Translations under genes and position numbers: made by a program | Part shown: positions 37,614 through 47,789 of the stretch, one piece after another | Layout of the letters: each line of letters begins with the position of its first letter | Numbering within the stretch: the first letter of the stretch is position 1 | The notes under the pieces: generated by a model | Told to the model about the DNA's origin: nothing | Databases searched by the model: none | The model's input: only the letters and a program-made list of their open reading frames with translations | NCBI GenBank assembly: GCA_019739215.1 | Contig: JAHHDR010000012.1 | Location: 23,688 to 87,687, forward strand | Source of the DNA: Rhizobium sp. | GTDB taxonomy: Bacteria; Pseudomonadota; Alphaproteobacteria; Rhizobiales; Rhizobiaceae | Direction: 5' to 3' | Length of the DNA stretch: 64,000 bases

Positions 37614-38714
37614 ATGACAGCATTTTCCAGACGCGACTTTCTCAAGACCAGCGCCGCCGCCACATTGGCTCTTGGTGCCGGAACCCGCCCGCTCTTCGCC
37701 GCCGAGGAGCCGCTCAAGGTCGGCGTCATCCACATGGGCGCCATCTCGGACACCGGCTGGGAATATTTCCAGGCCAATGCCTGGCGGTCGCTCGAGAAGG
37801 AATTCGGCGACAAGGTCAAGGTGACGGTGCTCGAGAACATCGCCCAGATCCAGGATTGCGAGCGGCTGTTCCGCCAGCTCTCCTCGCAGGGCAACAAGCT
37901 GATCTTCGGTACGACCTTCTCGCAATATGCCTCGCTGAAGAAGCTGGCGCCGATGATGCCGAACTCGCATTTCGAATGCTGCGCCGGCATCGAGGCGGGC
38001 AACAATCTCGGCGTCTTCGAAGCCCGCCACTATGAAGGCACCTATCTTACCGGCATCGCCGCCGGCCGCATGACCAAGACCAACGTGCTCGGCTGGGTCG
38101 GCGCCTTCCCGGTGCCGCAGGTCATCTACAGTCTCAACGCCTTCCTGCTCGGCGCCCGCTCGGTCAATCCAGACGTCACGCTCAAGGTGGTCTGGGCCAA
38201 TGCCTGGGTCGATCCGGGCAAGGAGAAGGACGCCGTCGCGGCCCTCATCGCCCAGGGCGCCGACGTGCTGTCGGGCAGCCCGAACACGCCGGTCCAGGGC
38301 CTGGCCGCCGAGGAAAAGGGTGTCTGGTCGATCGGCTCGACAGGCGACTTCTCGGCTTACGTCAAGAAGAAGCAGCTCGTATCCTTTGAACTCGACTGGA
38401 GTGCCGCCCATATCAACGCCGCCAAGGGCGTCATGGCCGGTAACTGGAAGCCGGAAAGCCGCTGGCTCGGCCTCGGGCCCGGGGGTTATGTCAAGATGAC
38501 GACCAGCAGCGCAGAGCTCCCCGAATCCGTCGCGGCCGAAATGAAGGCCGCGGAAGCCGACATCATTTCCGGCAAGCTCAAGCCCTTCACCGGCGAGATC
38601 AAGGACCAGGCCGGTACCGTTAAGGTCGCGAAAGGCCAGGAAATGGCCGATGCCGACATCAAGGGCATGACCTGGCTGATCGAGGGCGTGCAGGGGACGC
38701 TGCCGCAGAACTGA
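37614..38714 (+). CDS. BMP-family ABC substrate-binding protein, second system
   Basis: A 366-residue binding protein with a twin-arginine-type leader (FSRRDFLKTSAAATLALGAGTRPLFA). The mature part starts EPLKVGVIHMGAISDTGWEYFQANAWRSLEKEF, typical of BMP/PnrA-like nucleoside-binding proteins, and IFGTTFSQYASLKKLAP and VLSGSPNTPVQGLAAEEKGVWSIGSTGDF are the ligand-site regions. No lipobox Cys is visible, unlike many BMP lipoproteins. It follows permease 2 and precedes an RIME-like repeat, after which catabolic genes continue on the same strand. Confidence 0.9.
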   Translation: MTAFSRRDFLKTSAAATLALGAGTRPLFAAEEPLKVGVIHMGAISDTGWEYFQANAWRSLEKEFGDKVKVTVLENIAQIQDCERLFRQLSSQGNKLIFGTTFSQYASLKKLAPMMPNSHFECCAGIEAGNNLGVFEARHYEGTYLTGIAAGRMTKTNVLGWVGAFPVPQVIYSLNAFLLGARSVNPDVTLKVVWANAWVDPGKEKDAVAALIAQGADVLSGSPNTPVQGLAAEEKGVWSIGSTGDFSAYVKKKQLVSFELDWSAAHINAAKGVMAGNWKPESRWLGLGPGGYVKMTTSSAELPESVAAEMKAAEADIISGKLKPFTGEIKDQAGTVKVAKGQEMADADIKGMTWLIEGVQGTLPQN

Positions 38715-38723
38715 GTGAAAGGT

Positions 38724-38948
38724 GGGGGGTGAGATTTCACCCCTCACCAAGCGCGCCCATGCATCCGACTTCGTCTCATGCGGGCTTGCTATCCTCTCCC
38801 ACAGGGGGAGAGGTAGGGTGGCGCACGCTCGACCTTCGCTTGAGGCACCATAGGCGCCACGAGTCTACCTCTCCCCCTGTGGGAGAGGATACGCAGGCCG
38901 CGAGAGGCGAAGCCGATCGATTGGCCGAAGTTGGTGAGGGGTGAACCC
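38724..38948. repeat. RIME-like intergenic mosaic repeat, left copy
   Basis: Nested inverted repeats fill the gap between the binding-protein and amidohydrolase genes. The outer arms contain CACCCCTCACC / GGTGAGGGGTG, the inner arms TCCTCTCCCACAGGGGGAG and its reverse complement, with a GGCGCCAC-containing core. This architecture is that of rhizobial intergenic mosaic elements. Its inner part (about 38765-38868) differs from the mirror copy at 61890-62116, unlike all other paired sequence. Confidence 0.75.
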
Positions 38949-38988
38949 CACACCAGCCAAACAAGAAGACAGACCAAGGGAGACCCCG

Positions 38989-40182
38989 GTGACCGACATA
39001 CTCTTCACCAACGCAAGGCTGGCCGACGGCACACTCGACGACATCGCCGTCTCCGCCGGCCGCATCACCGCCATCACGCCGGCCGGCTCCGGCGCGGACG
39101 CCACCAACAAGGTCGACATCGCCGGCCACCTCCTCGTTCCGAGCTTCGTCGAAGGCCACATCCACCTCGACACCAGCTTCTACGGCGACAAATGGATCCC
39201 GCACAAACCCTGCACCAACGGTTTCGACGTCCACGAACGCGTCGCCTTCCAGGCGCAGAACATCGCCACTGCCGCGCCGATGGACAAGCGGGCGCGCGAC
39301 CAGCTCGACCTCTGCATTGCCAACGGCACCGTTCAGATGCGCAGCCATGTCATGGTCGATGGCTCGGTCGGGCTGACATCGCTCGAGACGATCCTGAAGG
39401 TGCGCGAAGACTACAAGGACCTCATCGACATCCAACTCGTCGCCTTCCCCCAGAGCGGCATTCTCAAGAGCCCCGGAACGCCTGAACTGATGGACGAGGC
39501 GATCGGCATGGGTGCCGATCTGGTCGGCGGCCTCGATCCGCTGTCCTTCGACCGCGATATCAAGGGCCATCTCGACGTTGTGTTCGGCATAGCGGAAAAG
39601 CGCGGCGTCGATGTCGATATCCATCTCCACGACGCCGGAACGATGGGCGCGATGACGATCGAGGAGATCTGCGCGCGGACGACCGCGCTCGGCATGCAGG
39701 GTCATGTCGCCGTCAGCCATGCCTATGGTCTCGGCGATCTCGGCCTTGACCCGATGAAGAAGATCGCCGCCCTGATCGCGAAGAGCGGCGTCTCGATCAT
39801 GACCAATGCGCCCGGCAACCACAATTTCCCTCCCGTCGCGCTGCTCCGTGCAGCCGGCGTCACGGTGTTCTCCGGCAGCGACAACATCCGCGATTCCTGG
39901 TGGCCGTTCGGCGACGGCGACATGCTGCGCCGGGCCGAGATCATCGCCTACCGCTCCGGCTTCTACACCGATCCGGAGCTGGCAGCGGCCTTCGACGTGG
40001 TGACGTCGGCCGGCGCCAGGGCGCTCAGGCTCGAAGGCTACAGCATCGCCGTCGGCGCCAGGGCCGATTTCGTTACGCTCGGCGCAGAGCACGTGCCGGA
40101 AGCGGTCGTGGCCATTCCCAAGCCGCGCCGCGTCTTCCGGCAGGGCAAGCTGGTGGCCGAGAACGGTGCCGTGATCCGCTGA
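38989..40182 (+). CDS. Amidohydrolase, cytosine-deaminase-like (first)
   Basis: A 397-residue metal-dependent hydrolase of the CodA/ATZ group. The metal-binding HIHLD (VEGHIHLDTSF, about residues 52-62), DIHLHDAG with its His, VSHAYGLGD, and late GSDNIRDSWWPFGDGDM (catalytic Asp) are in order. It should deaminate or hydrolyse a nucleobase-like ring. I place the start at GTG 38989 after GGGAGA; an upstream GTG at 38941 lies within the RIME-like repeat. Its stop overlaps the next gene's ATG. An identical mirrored copy is at 60656-61849. Confidence 0.85.
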   Translation: MTDILFTNARLADGTLDDIAVSAGRITAITPAGSGADATNKVDIAGHLLVPSFVEGHIHLDTSFYGDKWIPHKPCTNGFDVHERVAFQAQNIATAAPMDKRARDQLDLCIANGTVQMRSHVMVDGSVGLTSLETILKVREDYKDLIDIQLVAFPQSGILKSPGTPELMDEAIGMGADLVGGLDPLSFDRDIKGHLDVVFGIAEKRGVDVDIHLHDAGTMGAMTIEEICARTTALGMQGHVAVSHAYGLGDLGLDPMKKIAALIAKSGVSIMTNAPGNHNFPPVALLRAAGVTVFSGSDNIRDSWWPFGDGDMLRRAEIIAYRSGFYTDPELAAAFDVVTSAGARALRLEGYSIAVGARADFVTLGAEHVPEAVVAIPKPRRVFRQGKLVAENGAVIR

Positions 40183-41759
40183 TGCAATCCGGTATGCGAC
40201 AGACCGCAACGGCCAATGCGCGATCCCGGCACGGCATGGTGACGACGCCGCACTGGCTGGCCAGCGAGGCGGGCGCCAGGGTGCTGGCCCGCGGCGGCAA
40301 TGCCATCGAAGCCCTGGTCGCCGCTGGTGCCGCACTCTCGGTCACCTATCCGCATTTTTGCGGTCTTGGCGGCGACGCGGTCTGGATGGTGTCGGATGAA
40401 AAGGGCGACGCACGATCCTTTCTCGGGATCGGGCAAGCCAGCGCAAATGCCGCCCAGAGAGGCGAAATCCCGGCGCGGGGTCCAGGCTCGGCGCTTACCA
40501 CAGCGTGCCTTGTCGACAGTTGGGACAGGGTCCTCGACTACTCGACATTCACCTGGGGAGGCACGGAGCAGCTGGCAGGACTGCTCGAGGATGCCATCGT
40601 GCTCGCCGACGGAGGCTTTGCCGTCAGTCCGTCGCAGACATTCTGGTTCGACTTTCGGAGCGAAGAGCAGGCAGCATGGCCCGGCTTTCGTGACCTTTTC
40701 CGGCGCGACGGCATCCAGCGCCAGCCTGCGCTTGCCCGGACGCTCGACGCCATCGCCACCCATGGCGCACGGGAGTTCTATGAAGGCGCGCTGGCCCGGC
40801 GCATCGCACGTAGGCTCGAGGAAGCCGGGTCGCCTCTGACCGCCGCCGATCTCGCGGCCACCCGGACCCGGATCGCCGAGCCGGTCCGCCTGACTTACGG
40901 CGACACCATCCTGCTGGCGCCACCGCCACCGACGCAGGGCGTGACCACGCTCGCCATCATGGCCGTGCTGGCTCAACTGTCGATGACCGGCAAGGCGACT
41001 GATGGTCCGGACTTCTATCACGCACTTGTCGAGGCCGTGAAGCAGGCCTTCCTCGACCGCCATCTCATTGCCGATCCGGCCTTCGGAAACGATGTGTCCG
41101 CGACGCTGCTCGACCCGCAGCGCCTCGCCGCCAAGGCGGCGTCGATCGATCCGTCCCGCGCGCTCCCCTGGCCGCATCTCTATCGGCCCGGAGACACCGC
41201 GTTCCTCGCCGCCGTCGATTCCAAGGGGCGCGCGGCCTCCCTGCTGCAAAGCCTCTATTTCGACTGGGGCAGCGGTGTCGTGGCCGGCGATACGGGCATT
41301 CTCTGGCAGAACCGCGGCGCCGCCTTCAGCACCGATCCCGCCAGCCCCAACTGCTACCAGCCTGGCAAACGACCCTTCTACACACTCAATCCCGGCCTGG
41401 CGCTCAAGGCTGGCCACCCGCATCTGGTCTATGGCGCGCAGGGCGCCGACGGCCAGCCGCAGACCCTGGCCCTGCTGCTCAGCCTGCTGATCGACCATGG
41501 CCTCGATCCGCTGTCCGCGCTCTCGAAACCGCGTTTCCTGCTCGGCCGGACCTTCTCGGACAGTCGCGACAATCTCAAGATCGAGGAGACGATCGGCACG
41601 GAGGCGATCGCGGCGCTCGCAGCGATGGGCCACGCGGTTGTCCCGATCGACGCGCTGAGCCCGCTCGGCGGCCAGGCGGGCGCGATCCGGATCGGCACGG
41701 ATGGACTGATTGAGGGGGCGCATGACCCGCGCAGCGACGGCGGGGCGATCGGCCTATGA
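40182..41759 (+). CDS. Gamma-glutamyltransferase family protein
   Basis: A 525-residue Ntn-hydrolase of the GGT family. N-terminal ASEAGARVLARGGNAIEALVAAGAALSVTYPHFCGLGGDA matches the family. The autocleavage/nucleophile Thr is expected in RPGDTAFLAAVDSKGRAAS (about residue 345), followed by WQNRGAAFS and the substrate-binding ALSKPRFLLG region. No signal peptide is seen, so it probably acts in the cytoplasm, unlike typical periplasmic GGTs. Position between two cytosine-deaminase-like genes, with overlapping start and stop codons, suggests it removes a gamma-glutamyl or similar group from an intermediate. Mirror copy at 59079-60656. Confidence 0.87.
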   Translation: MQSGMRQTATANARSRHGMVTTPHWLASEAGARVLARGGNAIEALVAAGAALSVTYPHFCGLGGDAVWMVSDEKGDARSFLGIGQASANAAQRGEIPARGPGSALTTACLVDSWDRVLDYSTFTWGGTEQLAGLLEDAIVLADGGFAVSPSQTFWFDFRSEEQAAWPGFRDLFRRDGIQRQPALARTLDAIATHGAREFYEGALARRIARRLEEAGSPLTAADLAATRTRIAEPVRLTYGDTILLAPPPPTQGVTTLAIMAVLAQLSMTGKATDGPDFYHALVEAVKQAFLDRHLIADPAFGNDVSATLLDPQRLAAKAASIDPSRALPWPHLYRPGDTAFLAAVDSKGRAASLLQSLYFDWGSGVVAGDTGILWQNRGAAFSTDPASPNCYQPGKRPFYTLNPGLALKAGHPHLVYGAQGADGQPQTLALLLSLLIDHGLDPLSALSKPRFLLGRTFSDSRDNLKIEETIGTEAIAALAAMGHAVVPIDALSPLGGQAGAIRIGTDGLIEGAHDPRSDGGAIGL

Positions 41760-43017
41760 CTGCAACGACAGACACCCTGTTCGATCTGGTCATCCGCAAC
41801 GTGCGGATCGAGGAAGATGGCGCGCTGGCCGATATCGCGGTTCGGGACGGCCGGATCGCATCGCTGGCCTCGAACCTGCAATGCGAGGGCGTGGAGACTG
41901 TCGACGGCCAAGGCGCCTTTGCCTTTGCGGGCTTTGTCGACAGCCATGTCCATCTCGACAAGGCCTGCATTCTCGATCGTTGCAGGATCTGCGAGGGCAC
42001 GCTTGCCGAAGCCGTCCGCGAGACCGCGCGCGTCAAGGCGGATTTCGACGAGGGCGACGTCTACGCACGGGCCGCGCGCGTGGTGGAGCAGGCCATTTCA
42101 CACGGCACGGTGCGGATGCGGACCTTCGTTGAGATCGATCCCCGTGCCGGCTTCCGGTCCTTCGCGGCGATCCGGCGGATCAAGGCCGACTATGCCTTCG
42201 CCATCGATATCGAGATCTGCGCCTTCGCCCAGGACGGGCTGACCAACGAGCGCGAGACCGTCGACATGATCGATGCCGCACTCGCCGACGGCGCCGATCT
42301 CGTCGGGGGATGCCCCTATACGGATCCCGATCCGGCCGGGCATGTCGACCTGGTCTTCGACCTTGCGGTGAAGCATGGCGTGGCCGTCGATTTTCATCTC
42401 GATTTCGATCTCGATCCCGGCCATACCGATCTGCCTGCCGTGATCGCCGCAACGATGCGCCATGGGTGGCAGGGCCGCGTCGCGATCGGCCATGTCACCA
42501 ATCTCTCGGCGATGACACCGGCCGAGGTCATCATGATCGCGCACCGGCTCGCGGAGGCCGGCATCGCGCTGACCGTGCTGCCGGCAACCGATCTCTTTCT
42601 CAGCGGTCGCGGGCACGACCGGCTGGTCCCGCGCGGCGTGGCGCCGGCACATGTCATGGCCGCGTGCGGCGTGGTGACCTCGATTGCCACCAACAACATC
42701 CTCAACCCGTTCACGCCTCTTGGCGACGCTTCGCTGGTCCGCATGGCCAATCTCTATGCCAATATCATGCAGATCTCGCGCGACGACGATATCCTGCGCG
42801 TGTTCGACATGGTCGGGCAATCCGCGGCGCGCCAACTCGGCGCCCCCCATGGCCTTTCGGTCGGAGCCGATGCGACGATCGTGCTCGTCGACACGTCAGG
42901 TCCGAAGGCGGTCGTGCGTGAGATTGCCCGCGTGGTCGCGGGCTGGAAGAATGGCCGCAAGAGCTTCGACAACGGTCGCATACAAATCCACAAGCCCATC
43001 CCGGAAGGAACGCGCTG

Positions 43018-43018
<1 letters not shown>
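41756..43018 (+). CDS. Amidohydrolase, cytosine-deaminase-like (second)
   Basis: A 420-residue amidohydrolase homologous to the one at 38989-40182 but clearly diverged. AGFVDSHVHLDKACILDR carries the first metal-binding H-x-H, VDFHLDFDLDPGHTDL the next His, RVAIGHVTNLSAM another, and a late SIATNNILNPFTPLGDASL region replaces the usual GSDN segment. Probable function is hydrolysis of a cyclic amide or deamination. It overlaps both neighbours (ATGA-type). Mirror copy at 57820-59082. Confidence 0.85.
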
Positions 43019-44376
<1,358 letters not shown>

Positions 44377-44408
44377 TCCATCTCCGGGGGTTGACAGCAT
44401 CGGTATAT

Positions 44409-44450
44409 GTAATGTTATTACGTTCGTCAAGTTTAATGTTATACTGTAAC
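44409..44450. promoter_or_regulatory. Two AT-rich dyads, probable former Zur operator
   Basis: GTAAT-GTT-ATTAC (44409-44421) and GTTA-TACTG-TAAC (44438-44450) lie 33-75 bases upstream of the znuA-like remnant. AT-rich GTTAT/ATAAC dyads upstream of znu genes are typical of Zur boxes in this group. Mirrored at 56388-56429. Confidence 0.5.
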
Positions 44451-44452
44451 GA

Positions 44453-44765
44453 TTATGGGACCCACCCCCCGCGACCGAACACCGCCTTGAGCCAGGCCGA
44501 CAGCCGGTCGGCAAAGGGGTCGAGTTTGCTTGGCCGCTCCGGCACCTTGAACTTCGGCTCAACGCCATCGGATCGCAGATATTTGCGGATCGTGTTCCGC
44601 GAGAGGTTCGTGCGCCGCGAGATGTCTCGGATCGAAAGCTTGTCGCGGAAATGCCAGCGTCGGATAACGCTCAATAACTCCATGATGATCACTCCAGAGC
44701 CCCCGCTTCGATGACGCGAGGGACGGTTCAAACATGGGTCAATTCTCGATGATAATATTCCGCGA
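44453..44765 (-). mobile_element. IS21-family remnant: istA 5' fragment and left end
   Basis: A 76-residue fragment starting at ATG 44683 (MELLSVIRRWHFRDKLSIRD, then NLSRNTIRKYLRSDGVEPKF) is the helix-turn-helix N-terminus of an IstA transposase, normally around 500 residues. The sequence GAGAATTGACCCATG to its right resembles an IS21-type end. The rest of istA and all of istB are gone. Mirrored at 56073-56385. Confidence 0.75.
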
Positions 44766-44782
44766 TCCCGGGTCAGCTCTCA

Positions 44783-45229
44783 GTGCAAATCAACAAGCAT
44801 TCCTGGAATCGGCTCGGGGGCGAAAGGCCGGACTTCTACAAGGTGAACAAGCCCGGCTTTCTGGCCGGAGCGCGCCGCTTCGACATGGGCCAGCGATCCG
44901 ACTTCGCCACGCTCCCGGCCACCATCGTTTCGTTGAAGATGTTGCATGATTGGGGCCTTGACGTCGTGGCAGACAGGCTGCGTTACCTGAATCGCCTGAT
45001 CTGGGATGAAGCCGAGAAGCGCAATGTGATCGCCGCTCGGCCATCTCGTCCGATCCCGCATATCGCAATCCTCGAAACTGGAGATCGGCTCGCTCCAAAT
45101 GCCGGTCCGCGGCTGAAGGCAGCCGGGGTGCATGTCACCTTGCGAGGTACCAAGATGCGGATATCGCCACACGTCTACAATGACGAAACGGATATCGCCC
45201 AGCTATTCGACAATCTGGCACTACGCTGA
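44783..45229 (+). pseudogene. Class V aminotransferase C-terminal fragment
   Basis: The 148-residue frame has PDFYKVNKPGFLAGARRFDMG, SDFATLPATIVSLKML and LRISPHVYNDETDIAQLF, the C-terminal part of a class V (cysteine-desulfurase-like) aminotransferase of about 380 residues. The PLP-binding lysine region and N-terminal two thirds are absent, cut near the IS21 remnant. It is not expected to be active. Mirrored at 55609-56055. Confidence 0.75.
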
Positions 45230-45705
45230 AATCAGATCGACGGTTGCGTCATTGTTGGCTCGGCGGACAAGTGATTCATCCTCCACGACCAGAGCCGTGA
45301 TGCCGTTGTAGCCCATCCACAAAACTCCGTCATGACGCGGCGATACAGCGTCGAGAGGCAACGCGCGTCCTATCGGAATGATCCATCGCAGAAAATATCC
45401 AGATTTCAGAGGGTTAGTATGGTCCCGGGACGGATGGCCGAATTCTCCTATTTCGTCGGCTACCTGCTCAAGCCGTCGATGACGCTGCATCGAAAGCCAA
45501 CTGGCGAAAAGTTGATCTCCGGAACTGGCCCAAATAGAGATGCCAGTGCTGAGTGAATGTCGCGTGTACCGTAGCCTTGGCGTGTCGGATCGACGACATC
45601 AGGGCCGCTAGCCTCCGTCCACTGCCGTGAGACAACTGGCTCTTTCTCTTCCGAACCCGTCCATTGATGGCAATCGAGCGAGCAATCGTCGTTCCGACCG
45701 AACAT
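45221..45705 (-). pseudogene. Remnants of an HWE-type histidine kinase and a response regulator
   Basis: On the reverse strand a short frame reads SRQWTEASGPDVVDPTRQGYGTRDIHSALASLFG then INFSPVGFRCSV, matching the C-terminal ATPase region of HWE-family kinases. Farther along, another frame reads ITALVVEDESLVRRANNDATVDLI, like the start of a receiver domain. Both are short and broken. The remaining 45706-45915 has no coding signal. Mirrored at 55133-55617. Confidence 0.5.
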
Positions 45706-45915
45706 TTCGGGCGCAGCGAGTTCAATCAGAAACTAGACGTTGACAAATCCGATCGCGATCTCTATCTACAGTTTATCGAGATTTGCTTGCTGAGCTTTGG
45801 TTACTGCGCGATTGGCACCGCGCCCTGAACGAACCTTTCCTTTCAAAAATCGCTATCATCATCCGCGGCACGCTTGCGCGTTGCGGTTATTCATTGTTGC
45901 ATGAAAGGGTTCATC

Positions 45916-46125
45916 ATGACCACCGGCACAGTTAAATGGTTCAATTCCACCAAGGGCTTCGGCTTCATTCAGCCTGACAATGGCGGCGCTGACGCCTTCG
46001 TCCACATTTCGGCCGTCGAACGCGCGGGAATGCGCGAAATCGTCGAAGGCCAGAAGATCAGCTACGAGATGGAGCGGGACAACAAGTCCGGCAAGATGTC
46101 GGCCTGCAATCTCCAGGCTGCTTAA
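45916..46125 (+). CDS. CspA-family cold-shock protein
   Basis: A 69-residue single-domain cold-shock protein. RNP1-like KGFGFIQPD and RNP2-like DAFVHISAV are present, with TTGTVKWFNSTKG at the start. It binds single-stranded RNA/DNA and acts as an RNA chaperone. Start ATG 45916 is the family start; an upstream in-frame codon at 45874 would add unlike sequence. A GC-rich hairpin with T-run follows at 46191. Mirrored at 54713-54922. Confidence 0.93.
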   Translation: MTTGTVKWFNSTKGFGFIQPDNGGADAFVHISAVERAGMREIVEGQKISYEMERDNKSGKMSACNLQAA

Positions 46126-46190
46126 TATCGGCATCTGTTCTCCTTTGACCACGGATGTACTGGCACTGTCGAGAGCGTGATACCGACCAA

Positions 46191-46218
46191 GGTCAGGCAA
46201 CATGCCTGGCCTTTTTTG
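46191..46218 (+). terminator. Intrinsic terminator after the cold-shock gene
   Basis: GGTCAGGC / GCCTGGCC arms (one G-T pair) with a short loop are followed by a run of six T. It separates the cold-shock gene from the small downstream genes. Mirrored at 54620-54647. Confidence 0.7.
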
Positions 46219-46256
46219 TTGCTCGCCAAGCGAGCCGTCAGTTCAGGAATATCATC

Positions 46257-46481
46257 ATGACACAGACACACAGCAGATCCCGCCAGCAGGCGGAAGCTGC
46301 CTTCGGCGAAACCCAGACCGAGTTTTTCGCCCGGGGCCAAGCCATGGATGCGCTGGAGTCCATCGCGCTCGCCCGCGACGAAAAGACCGCCCGCCTGCGG
46401 GAAGCCCGCAAGGCCAAAGAACTGGTAGATCGGCTGTCAGCCCCAACGCAGATCATTGGCAAACGCAGAACGCGAGCCTGA
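46257..46481 (+). CDS. Small basic protein of unknown function linked to csp
   Basis: A 74-residue charged protein (MTQTHSRSRQQAEAAFGETQ start, RKAKELVDRLSAPTQIIGKR near the end). It is predicted mainly helical with no membrane span or signal peptide, and I recognise no domain. ATG 46257 follows a terminator of the csp gene and GTTCAGGAAT. It precedes another small helical gene, an arrangement I have seen near rhizobial csp genes, though without a known role. Mirrored at 54357-54581. Confidence 0.6.
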   Translation: MTQTHSRSRQQAEAAFGETQTEFFARGQAMDALESIALARDEKTARLREARKAKELVDRLSAPTQIIGKRRTRA

Positions 46482-46519
46482 TCAGTGCCACGAAGCTCAT
46501 ATCCAACCAGGATGCAGAT

Positions 46520-46900
46520 TTGAAGAACTCCAAGGATACCGATCTCGCGGATCGTCGCTCTGCGGCTGCGGACGCCAAAGTGGCGCTGCTTACCGCCTAC
46601 CGCGCTGCCAGGGATGCGGCTGGGCCGGAACAGGCCGCCCGGCAGGCCGAGCGGCAAGCAGTCGCCGTTGCCAGAGACCATCGGCGTGCACAGCGCCAAC
46701 AATCAAAGACTGAGGAACAGGAGCGCGTCCAGGTGGAGGCCGCCGAACGCCAAGCTGAACTCGATGCCGCCGCCCGGGCCGAGGTCGAAGCCCGCGAAGC
46801 GGCGGAGAAGAACCGAGTCGCCTGGCTGATCGAGGATGAGGCCGCACGCAAGGCGGAACGTGACCGGCGCTATGCGGCGCGCAAAGCGCGCCGATCGTAA
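46520..46900 (+). CDS. Small Ala/Arg-rich helical protein (DUF6481-like)
   Basis: A 126-residue highly charged protein with long Ala/Glu/Arg helix stretches (KTEEQERVQVEAAERQAELD, KAERDRRYAARKARRS), probably coiled coil. The N-terminus after the TTG start (LKNSKDTDLADRRSAAADAKVALL) resembles DUF6481 proteins of rhizobia, which supports this unusual start over the longer upstream frame. Function unknown; proximity to a cold-shock gene suggests a nucleic-acid or stress context. Mirrored at 53938-54318. Confidence 0.6.
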   Translation: MKNSKDTDLADRRSAAADAKVALLTAYRAARDAAGPEQAARQAERQAVAVARDHRRAQRQQSKTEEQERVQVEAAERQAELDAAARAEVEAREAAEKNRVAWLIEDEAARKAERDRRYAARKARRS

Positions 46901-47015
46901 CATGTTCGCAATGAACTATCCTTATCCCTAGCTTGCGAGCAGATCACCTCCGACTGACCCGTGATGCTATCAAGTCCGGGCCACGGATGTAGAAGTCCAT
47001 TTCCAAAGGTAGGGC

Positions 47016-47624
47016 ATGATGGTCGAATCGAAACTCTTCGTTGGACTCAGATCCACTCGAAAAACGTCAGCGCCTCCTCGCGAATCCACGGGCCCACAAT
47101 GTCAGTGGGATTGCTGCGAAAAGACCGGGACGCACCGTGCGCCTGTCGGACGGGATGCCGAAGGGCTGTACCTGCTCTTCTGTACTGAGCACGTGAAGGA
47201 ATACAATCGGGGCTATAATTACGCAACGGATCTCTCCAGCCCAAATACCGCCCGCTACCAGCGCGAGGCAGCGGCCGGTGGGCGCAAGACTTGGGGAACC
47301 CCCGTCAAGCAATCTACACACGTCCCGGTGCCCTCCACGGCTCCCTCCGGATCGGCGAGAGCTTTGAACGCCCGCATGACCACGGCGCAGCGTCTCACCC
47401 AGCCAGTTGGCTCTCCGGTTCGAAAGCTAAAGGGGTTGGAAGCACGGGCGCTGGAGACCCTCGGCCTCCCGGCCAATTCGACACCGCATGAGATTCAGAG
47501 CCGTTATAAGCAGAAGCTCAAAATGCACCATCCGGACGCCAACGGTGGAAGCCGTGCTTCTGAAGAGGCGCTTCGTGCATCGATCGAGGCGCACAAGATA
47601 CTCAAGCTGAATGGCTTTTGTTGA
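47016..47624 (+). CDS. J-domain (DnaJ-class) protein
   Basis: A 202-residue protein with a C-terminal J domain: ALETLGLPANSTPHEIQSRYKQKLKMHHPDANGGS contains the HPD motif essential for stimulating Hsp70 ATPase. The N-terminal half has a Cys/His-rich segment (CQWDCCEKTGTHRAPVGRDAEGLYLLFCTEHVKEYN), possibly metal binding, as in rhizobial relatives. No membrane span. It is a stand-alone gene between the csp group and the IS3 copy. Mirrored at 53214-53822. Confidence 0.87.
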   Translation: MMVESKLFVGLRSTRKTSAPPRESTGPQCQWDCCEKTGTHRAPVGRDAEGLYLLFCTEHVKEYNRGYNYATDLSSPNTARYQREAAAGGRKTWGTPVKQSTHVPVPSTAPSGSARALNARMTTAQRLTQPVGSPVRKLKGLEARALETLGLPANSTPHEIQSRYKQKLKMHHPDANGGSRASEEALRASIEAHKILKLNGFC

Positions 47625-47789
47625 AAGAATACTGCCCGAGCAGTGAGCACGTGCTCGGCATCAATTTGCATAAGCCGGGATGGGCGATCAGCTGCTCATA
47701 GCTCTGCAGATCGGCGCTTTGGGAACCTGTGAAGCGTCGCCAGCGTGAGGTCAAAGTGAATAGCCCCGAGTTTCGTAGACACCCTCCGG

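Noticed and set aside
38761..38900. CRISPR-like array from the repeated CTCTCCCACAGGGGGAG units
   Set aside because: Only two inverted copies around a palindromic core, no regular direct repeats or spacers; it fits an intergenic mosaic element.
40038..41723. 561-residue frame antisense to the GGT gene (also at 59115-60800)
   Set aside because: No recognisable domain; the opposite strand has a full conserved enzyme. GC-rich codon shadow.
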